Shown: in pieces, positions 8,269-16,512 of the stretch | Numbering within the stretch: position 1 is the first letter of the stretch | Layout: each line of letters begins with the position of its first letter | Origin: Bacteroidetes oral taxon 274 str. F0058 | Lineage (GTDB): Bacteria; Bacteroidota; Bacteroidia; Bacteroidales; Paludibacteraceae | DNA length: 64,000 nt | NCBI GenBank assembly: GCA_000163695.1 | Contig: GG774890.1 | Span: 192,347-256,346, forward strand | Direction of reading: 5' to 3' | Made by a program: the position numbers and the translations under genes | The notes under the pieces: model-generated | The model's database searches: none | Told to the model about the DNA's origin: nothing | Seen by the model: the letters and a program-made list of their open reading frames with translations, nothing else

Positions 8269-9900
8269 TCACTTACCCAAGAATGGGTAACGATAGTCGG
8301 CGGGCGGTGTGAGCGTCTCTTTGATAGTACGCGGCGATATCCAACGGACGAGGTTGAGGTATGAGCCTGCCTTGTCGTTAGTGCCCGAAGCCCTTGCTCC
8401 GCCGAACGGCTGCTGACCGACAACGGCTCCCGTAGGTTTGTCGTTGATATAGAAGTTGCCGGCAGAGAACCTCAATGCCCTCTCGGCAGCGAGAGTGGCG
8501 TAGCGGTCGTTGGAGAATATCGAGCCCGTAAGTGCGTATGGCGAAGTGCGGTCGCACAGGTCGAGAGTCTTCTCGAAGTCTTTGTCGTCGTAGACGTAGA
8601 GGGTGATGACAGGTCCGAATATCTCCTCTCGCATAGTCTCGTAGTCGGGCTTTTTTGCCTCTATTACGGTAGGTTCTACGAAGTATCCTACACTCTTGTC
8701 GCACTTGCCTCCAAAGACGATTTCGGCGTCTTTCGACTTCCGTGCACGCTCGATATAGCCTGCTATGTTATCGAAAGCCACTTCGTCGATAACGGCATTA
8801 ACGAAGTTCGAAAAGTCGCGGACATCACCCATCTTGATGGTTTTTAGCATAGCGCCGATGTTGTCTTTGACCTTGCCCCACAGCGATTTGGGGATATAAG
8901 CACGCGAAGCTGCCGAACACTTCTGCCCCTGATACTCGAACGCCCCCCTTACGATAGCCACAGCCAGCTCTTGCGGGTCGGCACTCTTGTGAGCGAAAAT
9001 GAAGTCTTTGCCGCCCGTTTCGCCGACGAGCTTGGGATATGTACGGTATTTGCCGATGTTTTCTCCGACGGTCTTCCAGAATGATTGGAAAACGGCGGTA
9101 GACCCTGTGAAGTGTATACCTGCCAAGTCGGGGTGAGCCATCACTACATCACTTATAACGCTGCCCTTGCCCGGCAGGAAGTTGATGACTCCGTCGGGTA
9201 CGCCCGCTTCTTGAAGTATCTTCATGGCGTAGTAGTTCGATAGCAGAGCCGTGGTAGCGGGTTTCCATACTGTTACATTGCCCATAAGCACAGGGCTGAT
9301 ATTGAGGTTGACGGCAATAGCCGTGAAGTTGAACGGAGTGATAGAGTATACGAAGCCTTCGAGCGGGCGGTATTCTACTCTGTTGATACAGTCGGTCGTC
9401 GGCGAGAATGGTTGGTCGGCGTATATCTGTGCGGCATAGAAGGGGTTGAACCTCATAAAGTCTATCGCCTCGCAAGCCGAGTCTATCTCTGCCTGAAAAG
9501 CATTCTTGCCCTGTCCGAGCATACAGGCGGCATTCATCACGTAACGATACTTATGAGCAAAAAGTTCTGCCGCACGCAAAATGATACTTGCGCGGTCTTC
9601 CCAAGGGGTGGCTGCCCACTCCTTACGGGCACTGAGAGCGGCGTCGACGGCGGCTTTGACCTCTTTTGCCGTACACTGGTGGTAGTTAGCAAGCACGTGT
9701 CCGTGTTCGGTGGGCATTACTACCTTTCCGAGTTTACCTGTCTTCACCTCTTTACCTCCTATTACGAGAGGTATCTCTATCGTGGTATTGTACTGTCGTT
9801 TCAACTCTTTTTCGAGTTCCTTACGCTCCGTACTGTTCGGAGCATATCCCAATACCGTTTCGTTCTTGGGTGGCTGAAATCTAAAAATGGCATTATTCAT
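8269..9900 (-). CDS. pruA: L-glutamate gamma-semialdehyde (delta-1-pyrroline-5-carboxylate) dehydrogenase
   Basis: A 543-residue aldehyde dehydrogenase of the P5C type, oxidising glutamate-semialdehyde to glutamate with NAD+ in proline/arginine catabolism. The catalytic glutamate segment is LVGETGGKD and the nucleophile segment is EYQGQKCSAASR. The C-terminal motifs (YALTGSIFS, FYINDKPTGAVVGQQPFGG) are P5CDH-typical. It is stand-alone, without a PRODH domain, as expected when proline dehydrogenase is a separate protein (not in this window). The -7 box TAACTTTG lies at 9992-9999 on its strand, and the shared terminator is at 8208-8240. Confidence 0.94.
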   Translation of the reverse strand: MNNAIFRFQPPKNETVLGYAPNSTERKELEKELKRQYNTTIEIPLVIGGKEVKTGKLGKVVMPTEHGHVLANYHQCTAKEVKAAVDAALSARKEWAATPWEDRASIILRAAELFAHKYRYVMNAACMLGQGKNAFQAEIDSACEAIDFMRFNPFYAAQIYADQPFSPTTDCINRVEYRPLEGFVYSITPFNFTAIAVNLNISPVLMGNVTVWKPATTALLSNYYAMKILQEAGVPDGVINFLPGKGSVISDVVMAHPDLAGIHFTGSTAVFQSFWKTVGENIGKYRTYPKLVGETGGKDFIFAHKSADPQELAVAIVRGAFEYQGQKCSAASRAYIPKSLWGKVKDNIGAMLKTIKMGDVRDFSNFVNAVIDEVAFDNIAGYIERARKSKDAEIVFGGKCDKSVGYFVEPTVIEAKKPDYETMREEIFGPVITLYVYDDKDFEKTLDLCDRTSPYALTGSIFSNDRYATLAAERALRFSAGNFYINDKPTGAVVGQQPFGGARASGTNDKAGSYLNLVRWISPRTIKETLTPPADYRYPFLGK

Positions 9901-9991
9901 ACTGATTCTATATTTTTATTGGTGTGAAATGTTTGTATATTAGGTAATTGTCTATGGTGTTTTACATTGAATATCTGTAATAACACAGCTA

Positions 9992-9999
9992 CAAAGTTA
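9992..9999 (-). promoter_or_regulatory. -7 box of pruA
   Basis: The minus strand reads TAACTTTG about 90 nt upstream of the pruA start. A TTG at 10022-10024 (minus sense) is 22 nt further upstream, a slightly long spacer for a -33 element. Confidence 0.6.
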
Positions 10000-10169
10000 A
10001 TAAATTTATTTTGTTAGTGTACAATAAATAAATTCCCTGTTCTCGAATGTCGCTCTCTACGAGCGTATGGCTGCTATTTTTGTAAAATCTCTGTTGTGTC
10101 TTCTCAATGGATTGATTGATAATTGACTGTGATGATATTCTAATACGTAAAATTGTCATTTTTTTTTAT
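10000..10169. other. Divergent promoter region between pruA and buk
   Basis: The 325-nt gap between the divergent pruA and buk genes holds the pruA -7 box at its left and the buk -7 box at its right. The remainder is AT-rich with no ORF and no obvious operator palindrome. Confidence 0.5.
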
Positions 10170-10177
10170 TACCTTTG
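10170..10177 (+). promoter_or_regulatory. -7 box of buk
   Basis: TACCTTTG, a perfect TAnnTTTG, 48 nt before the butyrate kinase start. No TTG was found at the canonical upstream distance. Confidence 0.65.
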
Positions 10178-10225
10178 CGGCAATTTTTTTAATCTTAAAA
10201 TAGTTTAAAATAGAATCATAGTATT

Positions 10226-11287
10226 ATGTACAGAATGTTACTTATCAATACTGGTTCGACATCGACCAAGATTGCCGTTTTCGAAGACGAAAACAATGTT
10301 TATGAGAAGACGCTCCGTCACACTGCCGAGGAGCTTGCACCGTTTCCGACGGTAGCCTCGCAGAAGGATTTCCGCAAAGATGTTATAATAAAATTTATAG
10401 CGGAGAATAATATCGATACCAAATTCGATATCATCGTCGGTCGCGGTGGAATGCTCAAACCTATCGAAGCAGGAGCATACGAGGTAAACGACGAGATGAT
10501 AAAAGACCTTATCTCGGCTCAGTATGGCGAACATGCCTGCTCGCTCGGAGCGTTGGTCGGTGTCGAACTGGCCAAAGCCTTCAATACCCGCGTCATAATA
10601 GCCGACCCTGTGGTAACCGACGAAATGCAAGAGATTGCACGTGTGAGCGGACATCCGATGTTCCCACGCATATCGACGTTTCACTGTCTGAACCAGAAAG
10701 CCGTAGCCCGCCGCTATGCTAAGGAGCACGGCAAACGTTACGAAGACCTCAACCTCGTCATCGCACATGTCGGTGGAGGCGTGTCGTGTGCCGCACACGG
10801 TAAGGGCAGGGCTATCGACGTCAACAACGCACTCGGTTTCGGTCCGTTCTCGCCCGAACGCTCGGGGACACTGCCTTCGGCAATCTTGGTGAAGCTGTGT
10901 TTTTCGGGTAAATATACCCAAGAGGAGTTGCTGAAGATGTGCAACGGCAAAGGCGGACTTATAGCTCATCTGGGCACAAACTCGGGTATCGACGTAGAGA
11001 ATCGTATAAAGGAGGGCGACAAGCACGCCGAACTCATCTGGCACGCTATGGGTTACAATATCGCCAAAGAGATAGGTGCACTTGCCACCATCTTCAAGGG
11101 CAAAGTCGATGGTATCATTCTCACCGGCGGCATCGCATACAGCAAGGATTTCGTCGATTATATCAAAGGAATGGTAGAGTACATTGCTCCCGTAACCATA
11201 TATCCGGGCGAAGACGAACTTCCGGCTCTCGCACAACACGGTATAATGGTGCTTAACGGCGAAGAGGAGGTAAAAGTTTATAAATAA
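10226..11287 (+). CDS. buk: Butyrate kinase
   Basis: 353 residues, the usual size for butyrate kinases of the acetokinase family. The N-terminal phosphate loop is LLINTGSTSTKIA, the mid-domain is AHVGGGVSCAAHGKGRAIDVNNALG followed by GPFSPERSGTLP, and the C-terminal ILTGGIAYS closes the ATP site. It interconverts butyrate + ATP and butyryl phosphate + ADP, or acts on branched-chain acids. No phosphotransbutyrylase gene (ptb) is adjacent, since the upstream neighbour is the divergent pruA and downstream is a defence-like island. It is monocistronic between the -7 box at 10170 and the terminator at 11313-11360. Confidence 0.92.
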   Translation: MYRMLLINTGSTSTKIAVFEDENNVYEKTLRHTAEELAPFPTVASQKDFRKDVIIKFIAENNIDTKFDIIVGRGGMLKPIEAGAYEVNDEMIKDLISAQYGEHACSLGALVGVELAKAFNTRVIIADPVVTDEMQEIARVSGHPMFPRISTFHCLNQKAVARRYAKEHGKRYEDLNLVIAHVGGGVSCAAHGKGRAIDVNNALGFGPFSPERSGTLPSAILVKLCFSGKYTQEELLKMCNGKGGLIAHLGTNSGIDVENRIKEGDKHAELIWHAMGYNIAKEIGALATIFKGKVDGIILTGGIAYSKDFVDYIKGMVEYIAPVTIYPGEDELPALAQHGIMVLNGEEEVKVYK

Positions 11288-11312
11288 GTCAAATACTGTT
11301 TCATTTTTCCAA

Positions 11313-11360
11313 ACAAAAAGATTACGACAATCTATCCGATTGTTGCGATCTTTTTGTCTT
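11313..11360 (+). terminator. Terminator of buk
   Basis: Long imperfect inverted repeat: ACAAAAAGAT at 11313-11322 pairs with ATCTTTTTGT at 11348-11357, with an inner GACAATC/GATTGT stem around loop TATCC. It separates buk from the DUF262 island. Confidence 0.75.
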
Positions 11361-11408
11361 TTTACGACGAATAATACTTAATGTCTATAAATTTCAAATG
11401 TAATCAAT

Positions 11409-13217
11409 ATGAGTGAAAATAAAGAAGAAATCTGTATGAAAGCTTTTAAAGACCTTTCAGAATTTACATTTGTAATACCGAGTCAACAACGTGGTTACAA
11501 GTGGACTCCTAAAAACGTCGAAGAACTATTGAAAGATCTTTGGGAATTTACAAAGCAGAAAACAAAGAACATATATTGCCTACAACCCATAGCAGTAGTT
11601 AAGAATGGAGAATGCGAATACGAAGTTCTTGACGGACAACAACGACTCACCACATTGTTTTTGCTCTACAAATATTTAACCCAAAAGAATGCCTATACTC
11701 TCAATTTCGAAAGAGACAGCAATGAATGTGACAAAAGCAGATGGAAATTTCTAAATGACATTGACAAAGAAGAAAAGCTTGATAATAGTCATCAAATCGA
11801 CCGTTTCTACATCAAAGAAGCATACAAAAAAATCAAGAATTTTTTTGAGTCTTTTGAGAAAAATCAACCTTCCGTCTTTGCTGACTCAGAAAACAAGGAT
11901 ATTAAGCAGATATTTAGAAGTTTATTGGATGCTAGTCGCTGCCAGAAATCCGTACAAGTAATTTGGTATGAAACGCCAAAAGAGAAAGCTCACGAAACGT
12001 TCAGAAACCTCAACAGCGGAAAAATTTCACTGACAAATACCGATCTTATAAAAGCCCTTTTGCTAAACAGAGTGAATGGATTACCAGCTAATCAACACGA
12101 AACGGTGGCTCGGCAGTTTGAAGAGATGGAACAAACCTTAAAACTCGACCATTTCTGGCATATGTTATCGTCGGAAGTGCCGAAATATCCGCACACACGT
12201 ATGGACTTATTGTTTAATGTAGTTGCGAATGTGGAAGAAAAAGAGGTACAAATAGATTATCGTACTTCGTTCAGACGGTTTGCCGAAGAAAGTTTAGAAC
12301 AAAAATGGCAACAGGTACGCCATACTTTTTTACGTTTGTATGACATGTATATGGATATGTATTCCTATCATTATATTGGATTTCTTACATATTATAAAAC
12401 AGGCGATAGTATCAAGCGTTTGCACGAGTTAATTAGCGATAATGAGAAAATGGATAAAAACGAGTTTATTGAAAAACTGCGAGGCGATATAAAGAAAGCA
12501 ATTAATCCTAACGATCAGAAACAGATTGAGGATTATTCTTACACCGACTCCTCAAGGAAAGAATTGCGAGAACTCTTTTTGCTGCACAATATAGAAACGC
12601 TTCTTCAACGCTATCAGACTCTCAAAAATAGTGAGCAATACAAACTACAGCACGAATACGAGCAGTTTCCGTTTGAACTGCTATATAAGCAAAGTTGGGA
12701 TATAGAACATATTGCTTCACAGACTACCAACGAATTAAAAAATGAGAAAGACAGAGAAGATTGGCTCAAAAGTGTAAAAGTGGATTATCTTTCATACTTT
12801 AATAATAATAATAACGCTTTTGAAAAGACTAAAGACAAAAAGGACTTTGACAAACTGTATGAAGAAATAATCAATTATATCAAAAAAGAAAACCAAGACT
12901 ATATCGAAGAAGACAATAAAAACAATATTGGTAATCTTGTGCTATTGGATAAGCATACCAACAGAAGCTTCCACAACTCGCTTTTTCCGCGAAAGAGGAG
13001 AATTGTAATAATGGCTGATGGATTAGCATCTGAAAATGATGAAGAACAAAATGTGGTACGACAGTTTATACCTATATGCACAAAACAATGTTTCACCAAA
13101 GCGTACAACAAGAGCAGTGACGTGAAGCTTGGAGAGTGGTTACAAGACGATGCCAATGAATACCTAAAAGACATAAAAGAAAAACTCAACAAATATTTCA
13201 CTAACGAAAAACAATAA
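11409..13217 (+). CDS. DUF262 + DUF1524 (HNH) protein, GmrSD-like
   Basis: 602 residues. The N-terminal DUF262 (ParB/sulfiredoxin-like fold, nucleotide-sensing in GmrS) shows IPSQQRGYKW at 23-32 and the hallmark DGQQRLTT at 75-82. A C-terminal DUF1524-type HNH nuclease is indicated by DIEHI at 431-435, GNLVLL at 508-513 and the following HTNRSFHN. This architecture matches the GmrSD type IV (modified-DNA-dependent) restriction enzymes, in which the GmrS part uses NTP and the GmrD part cleaves. The coding region is AT-rich relative to buk. The second DUF262 gene starts 4 nt after its stop, so both act as one translational unit. Its DNA target is unknown. Confidence 0.82.
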   Translation: MSENKEEICMKAFKDLSEFTFVIPSQQRGYKWTPKNVEELLKDLWEFTKQKTKNIYCLQPIAVVKNGECEYEVLDGQQRLTTLFLLYKYLTQKNAYTLNFERDSNECDKSRWKFLNDIDKEEKLDNSHQIDRFYIKEAYKKIKNFFESFEKNQPSVFADSENKDIKQIFRSLLDASRCQKSVQVIWYETPKEKAHETFRNLNSGKISLTNTDLIKALLLNRVNGLPANQHETVARQFEEMEQTLKLDHFWHMLSSEVPKYPHTRMDLLFNVVANVEEKEVQIDYRTSFRRFAEESLEQKWQQVRHTFLRLYDMYMDMYSYHYIGFLTYYKTGDSIKRLHELISDNEKMDKNEFIEKLRGDIKKAINPNDQKQIEDYSYTDSSRKELRELFLLHNIETLLQRYQTLKNSEQYKLQHEYEQFPFELLYKQSWDIEHIASQTTNELKNEKDREDWLKSVKVDYLSYFNNNNNAFEKTKDKKDFDKLYEEIINYIKKENQDYIEEDNKNNIGNLVLLDKHTNRSFHNSLFPRKRRIVIMADGLASENDEEQNVVRQFIPICTKQCFTKAYNKSSDVKLGEWLQDDANEYLKDIKEKLNKYFTNEKQ

Positions 13218-13221
13218 GACA

Positions 13222-15651
13222 ATGAACTTTATTGAAGCATTTGGTAATAAAAACATACTAATACCTCTATTACAAAGAGATTATGTTCAAGGGAGTGTTG
13301 AATCTGTTATCACTCCATTCATTGAACAACTAATAGATAAAGACAAGCATTCTGATCTTAACTACATTTATGGTTATGACGAAAAAGGAATGTTTGTGCC
13401 TATAGATGGGCAACAGCGCCTTATCACGCTTTGGCTTTTACATTTATACTGTGCTGCTAAGTCTCACAATGAGTTTAATGTCAGACTCCAATTCATGTCA
13501 AGAGAATTCGCAAACGATTTCAGTGAAAAGTTATCTAAAAATCTTGCCGGACTACTCAACAAAATGAAATACGACAAAACAGAATTATTGGATAAGATAA
13601 TTGTAAATCAAAGTTGGTTCATAAGTTCGTGGCAACGTAACGAAACAGTACGTGGTATGCTAAACACTTTGAGTTACATTCAACGAAAATGTTCGGGAAT
13701 AGATGTCAATGATCTATGGAAACAGCTTAATTCAGAGAACTGCCATATTACTTTCTCATTCCTAAACATGGGTGATGAGCAAGGACTTGATGACGACATA
13801 TACATTAAGATGAATGGACGTGGCAGACCTCTTAGCGTGTTTGAAAACCTAAAATCGTGGATGGACGAGAAGGTAAAAAAAGAACCAGAAGAATGGGCGA
13901 ATAAGTGGGCATTACTTATGGATAACGAATGGACAGACTTATTTTGGAAGAATAGAAATAGAGAGCAAGAACATCCTGAGGAGATTGACGATGAACAACT
14001 ATACTGTTTCTGCAATCTGCTCATACTATATTGGATGAAGAATAAGAACAAACTCCAAGAAAAACTTAAAAGCATAAAAGATAAAGAATTATATCTTTAT
14101 GAAGATCTTCTACGCCTTCTCAAGAAAGGAAATGTTGCTGATGATATTGAAACAATTATCAGCTATTTGTTCGAACAACTACAAAAAGGAGAACTTCCTC
14201 CGTTAGTTTGGATTGAAAGGTTAGAGTTTATGCCTGTCGAGTTTCTCCGCTTTACTTTTGACTCTCTGAATACTCTACACGATTTATCAGATGCGATTAA
14301 CAAGTCGGAAGTATACGTAGGAAAAATTAAAGACGGACAAACAAAAACAAATTATCTGTCGATGAGTGAAGGAACGTTTGGAAGAACATTACCTTTGCTC
14401 TATGCAATATTGCTTTGCAACGATACTGAGAAACTGCACAATTGGTTAAGGGTTTGCCGCAACCTTATAGAGAACACACATATTGGGCAGGCAGAGTTGC
14501 CTAACATCCTAAATAATTTTGACAATTTTTATGCATACGTCAAAGACAAAGACCTATTTAAAATCCTTGCCTTTGATGACGAGACAGATAAGTTGTTATC
14601 AGATTTTAGTTCCTCACAAGTTAAAGAAGAGCGAGAAAAGGCTAAGTTATCGCGAGAGTATAGGCAAACGATGGAAGAGTTAGAAAACCATCCTTTTTTC
14701 TTTGGCAGAATTGGAATAGTGTTTAAAGTGTTAGGAAACAATATTGCTCTTAGCGAGCTAAATAAGTTTAAGAAATGTACTGCTGTTTTAAGTACAATTT
14801 TCAGTGACGAAAATACAAAAGGAGTCAGAGAAATCTTCGACAAAGAGGACGAATACTTGCTTAGGCGTGCATTAATGTGTTTCCCTCCACACCATTATTA
14901 TGGTTATTGGAAAGGTAATGATTGGTGTTTCTGCAACAATAGAGAAGAATGGAAAGTGTTTCTTGATACCTCACGGACTGAATTCATAGATTCATTCAAA
15001 CAGTTAGTCAACAATTGCATCGAACGGTTGCATTCTATTGAAGACAATGCTGAGATGACTTGTAAAGACTATATGAAAGAAATCATTTCTGAAACAGAGC
15101 GTGATTATGAAAACAAACTTAATGAGCAGGACGGAAAGGACAAGTTCTATTTGCACTTCGTACATTATCCTGACGTATGGAAATATATGCAGCAAAAAAT
15201 ATGTAAATGGGAAGATAATTATTCCATTATGTTGAAACGTAATAAGCAGGCTAACGAGATGAATATCCGTACCTATACATTATATCTCACATATCTAAGA
15301 AAAGATTTTATAAAAAACGGAGAATTCTGGAAGTGCTATATATATGAACGCGAGGGGTCTAATTTTACCTTAGAACGAAGGATTGCTATTGAAATTTTTC
15401 ATAATGGCGAGAAGGAGGACGGCTATGGATTACGTTTATTGATACATTCTACGGGCGGAGAAGATGATGAAAAACTATCTGAAAATGAGCAATATTTATC
15501 TCAGTTTGTAAGTAGTCTTCAGATATCTGAACTCAAAATAGTAGCAAAGGATGGACGTTATGAAACAAGCGAATGTTATTCGCGAGAAAAAATTATTTCT
15601 TTTATCGATTACCTCGTTAAAACTATTGATCAAGAAGTAGCAGAACGATGA
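13222..15651 (+). CDS. Second DUF262 protein, long C-terminal region of unknown function
   Basis: 809 residues. Its N-terminal DUF262 domain has IPLLQRDYVQG at 14-24, the DGQQRLITLWLLH box at 62-74 and an MNGRGRPLSVFENLK segment near 200-215, equivalent to the N-x-(R/K)G-x-x-L family motif. The remaining roughly 550 residues are charged and mostly helical in appearance. I saw no HNH DIEHI-type motif, so nuclease activity probably depends on its partner. It is separated by 4 nt from the HNH-bearing DUF262 gene, ends 149 nt before an outer-membrane gene and is AT-rich like its partner. It is most likely the sensor or regulatory half of a two-protein defence system. Confidence 0.75.
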   Translation: MNFIEAFGNKNILIPLLQRDYVQGSVESVITPFIEQLIDKDKHSDLNYIYGYDEKGMFVPIDGQQRLITLWLLHLYCAAKSHNEFNVRLQFMSREFANDFSEKLSKNLAGLLNKMKYDKTELLDKIIVNQSWFISSWQRNETVRGMLNTLSYIQRKCSGIDVNDLWKQLNSENCHITFSFLNMGDEQGLDDDIYIKMNGRGRPLSVFENLKSWMDEKVKKEPEEWANKWALLMDNEWTDLFWKNRNREQEHPEEIDDEQLYCFCNLLILYWMKNKNKLQEKLKSIKDKELYLYEDLLRLLKKGNVADDIETIISYLFEQLQKGELPPLVWIERLEFMPVEFLRFTFDSLNTLHDLSDAINKSEVYVGKIKDGQTKTNYLSMSEGTFGRTLPLLYAILLCNDTEKLHNWLRVCRNLIENTHIGQAELPNILNNFDNFYAYVKDKDLFKILAFDDETDKLLSDFSSSQVKEEREKAKLSREYRQTMEELENHPFFFGRIGIVFKVLGNNIALSELNKFKKCTAVLSTIFSDENTKGVREIFDKEDEYLLRRALMCFPPHHYYGYWKGNDWCFCNNREEWKVFLDTSRTEFIDSFKQLVNNCIERLHSIEDNAEMTCKDYMKEIISETERDYENKLNEQDGKDKFYLHFVHYPDVWKYMQQKICKWEDNYSIMLKRNKQANEMNIRTYTLYLTYLRKDFIKNGEFWKCYIYEREGSNFTLERRIAIEIFHNGEKEDGYGLRLLIHSTGGEDDEKLSENEQYLSQFVSSLQISELKIVAKDGRYETSECYSREKIISFIDYLVKTIDQEVAER

Positions 15652-15726
15652 AGTCTATTTATCCTCAGGGCTGTGCTCTAAATCGACACCGCCTTTTTAT
15701 TCTTTTCAAATAAATAACAAAGCAAA

Positions 15727-15758
15727 ATTGCAGGTATCAAAATTTATACATAATTTTG
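15727..15758 (+). promoter_or_regulatory. Promoter of the outer-membrane protein gene
   Basis: -33 ATTG at 15727-15730 and -7 TAATTTTG at 15751-15758, spacing 20. The apparent upstream TTG start at 15756 falls inside this -7 box, which decides for the ATG at 15801. Confidence 0.75.
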
Positions 15759-15800
15759 CCCGATTTTTTAAAGTACCATGAAAAATACCATTGCACCAAA

Positions 15801-16442
15801 ATGACAACACAACGAATATTTACTACTTTGTTTATCTTACTCATAGGTTTTTCGATCTCTTTCGGCACAGAACGCCGAGATAGTACGTCTCTGCCGATTT
15901 TTAGAGGAATATTAAGTGGAATGTACCTGCATACCGGCTATGTGGGCAGCCGTCATTTTACTTTTACACACAATGGCACTGAGTATAAAGGCAGGCTACA
16001 AGGAGCTGTTTACGGTATCGGCGGGCACGCAAAAGCACTATTAGGCAGACATATACGTATCGGTGGCGAAGCTTATATATCGAATCACCGATACGAGAAC
16101 GGCAGCAAGGCTTCCATATTATGGGGGGGACTCGTTACCGATTATGTCTGGGCTCTCGGTAAGCGTGTAAATATCATAACTGGCAATACTATCGGAGGCG
16201 GTTCTCTGGAGCATGTAAGGATATTCCGTCCCATAGCCTTAGACTACGATGTCGATGAACCGGTTGCTGTCCGCCGATACGGTTTCTGGTGCGACGTGCC
16301 TTATATAGCTTGCGAATACATACTGTCGGACCGTGCTCGCCTGACGTTTCGCACCGATCACATGTTTAATATATCACCGAGAGAAAACGATTTTTTTACA
16401 GGTATTAGATTTTACATAGGGCTTACATTCAAAAGTCATTGA
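15801..16442 (+). CDS. Putative outer-membrane beta-barrel protein
   Basis: 213 residues from the ATG at 15801. An N-terminal signal peptide (MTTQRIFTTLFILLIGFSISFG, cleavage after about residue 22) is followed by alternating hydrophobic/aromatic strands rich in Gly, Tyr and Arg. It ends in the strand-like FFTGIRFYIGLTF, typical of small 8-10-stranded outer-membrane barrels. I do not recognise a named family. It is the first gene after the DUF262 island and has its own promoter, so it is probably resident rather than part of the island. Confidence 0.6.
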   Translation: MTTQRIFTTLFILLIGFSISFGTERRDSTSLPIFRGILSGMYLHTGYVGSRHFTFTHNGTEYKGRLQGAVYGIGGHAKALLGRHIRIGGEAYISNHRYENGSKASILWGGLVTDYVWALGKRVNIITGNTIGGGSLEHVRIFRPIALDYDVDEPVAVRRYGFWCDVPYIACEYILSDRARLTFRTDHMFNISPRENDFFTGIRFYIGLTFKSH

Positions 16443-16443
16443 T

Positions 16444-16474
16444 TTTGCCGAAATAATCATTTTTTGTACTTTTG
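16444..16474 (+). promoter_or_regulatory. Promoter of the secreted nuclease gene
   Basis: -33 TTTG at 16444-16447 and -7 TACTTTTG at 16467-16474, spacing 19; the start codon is 38 nt downstream. Confidence 0.8.
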
Positions 16475-16512
16475 ACGAATTGATGTAAAATATCGAAAAT
16501 TCTCTCAGAGAT

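Noticed and set aside
10238..11239. 333-codon open frame on the minus strand opposite buk
   Set aside because: It is a complete antisense shadow of a gene with unmistakable butyrate kinase motifs; it has no promoter, and such long antisense frames arise from the codon bias here.
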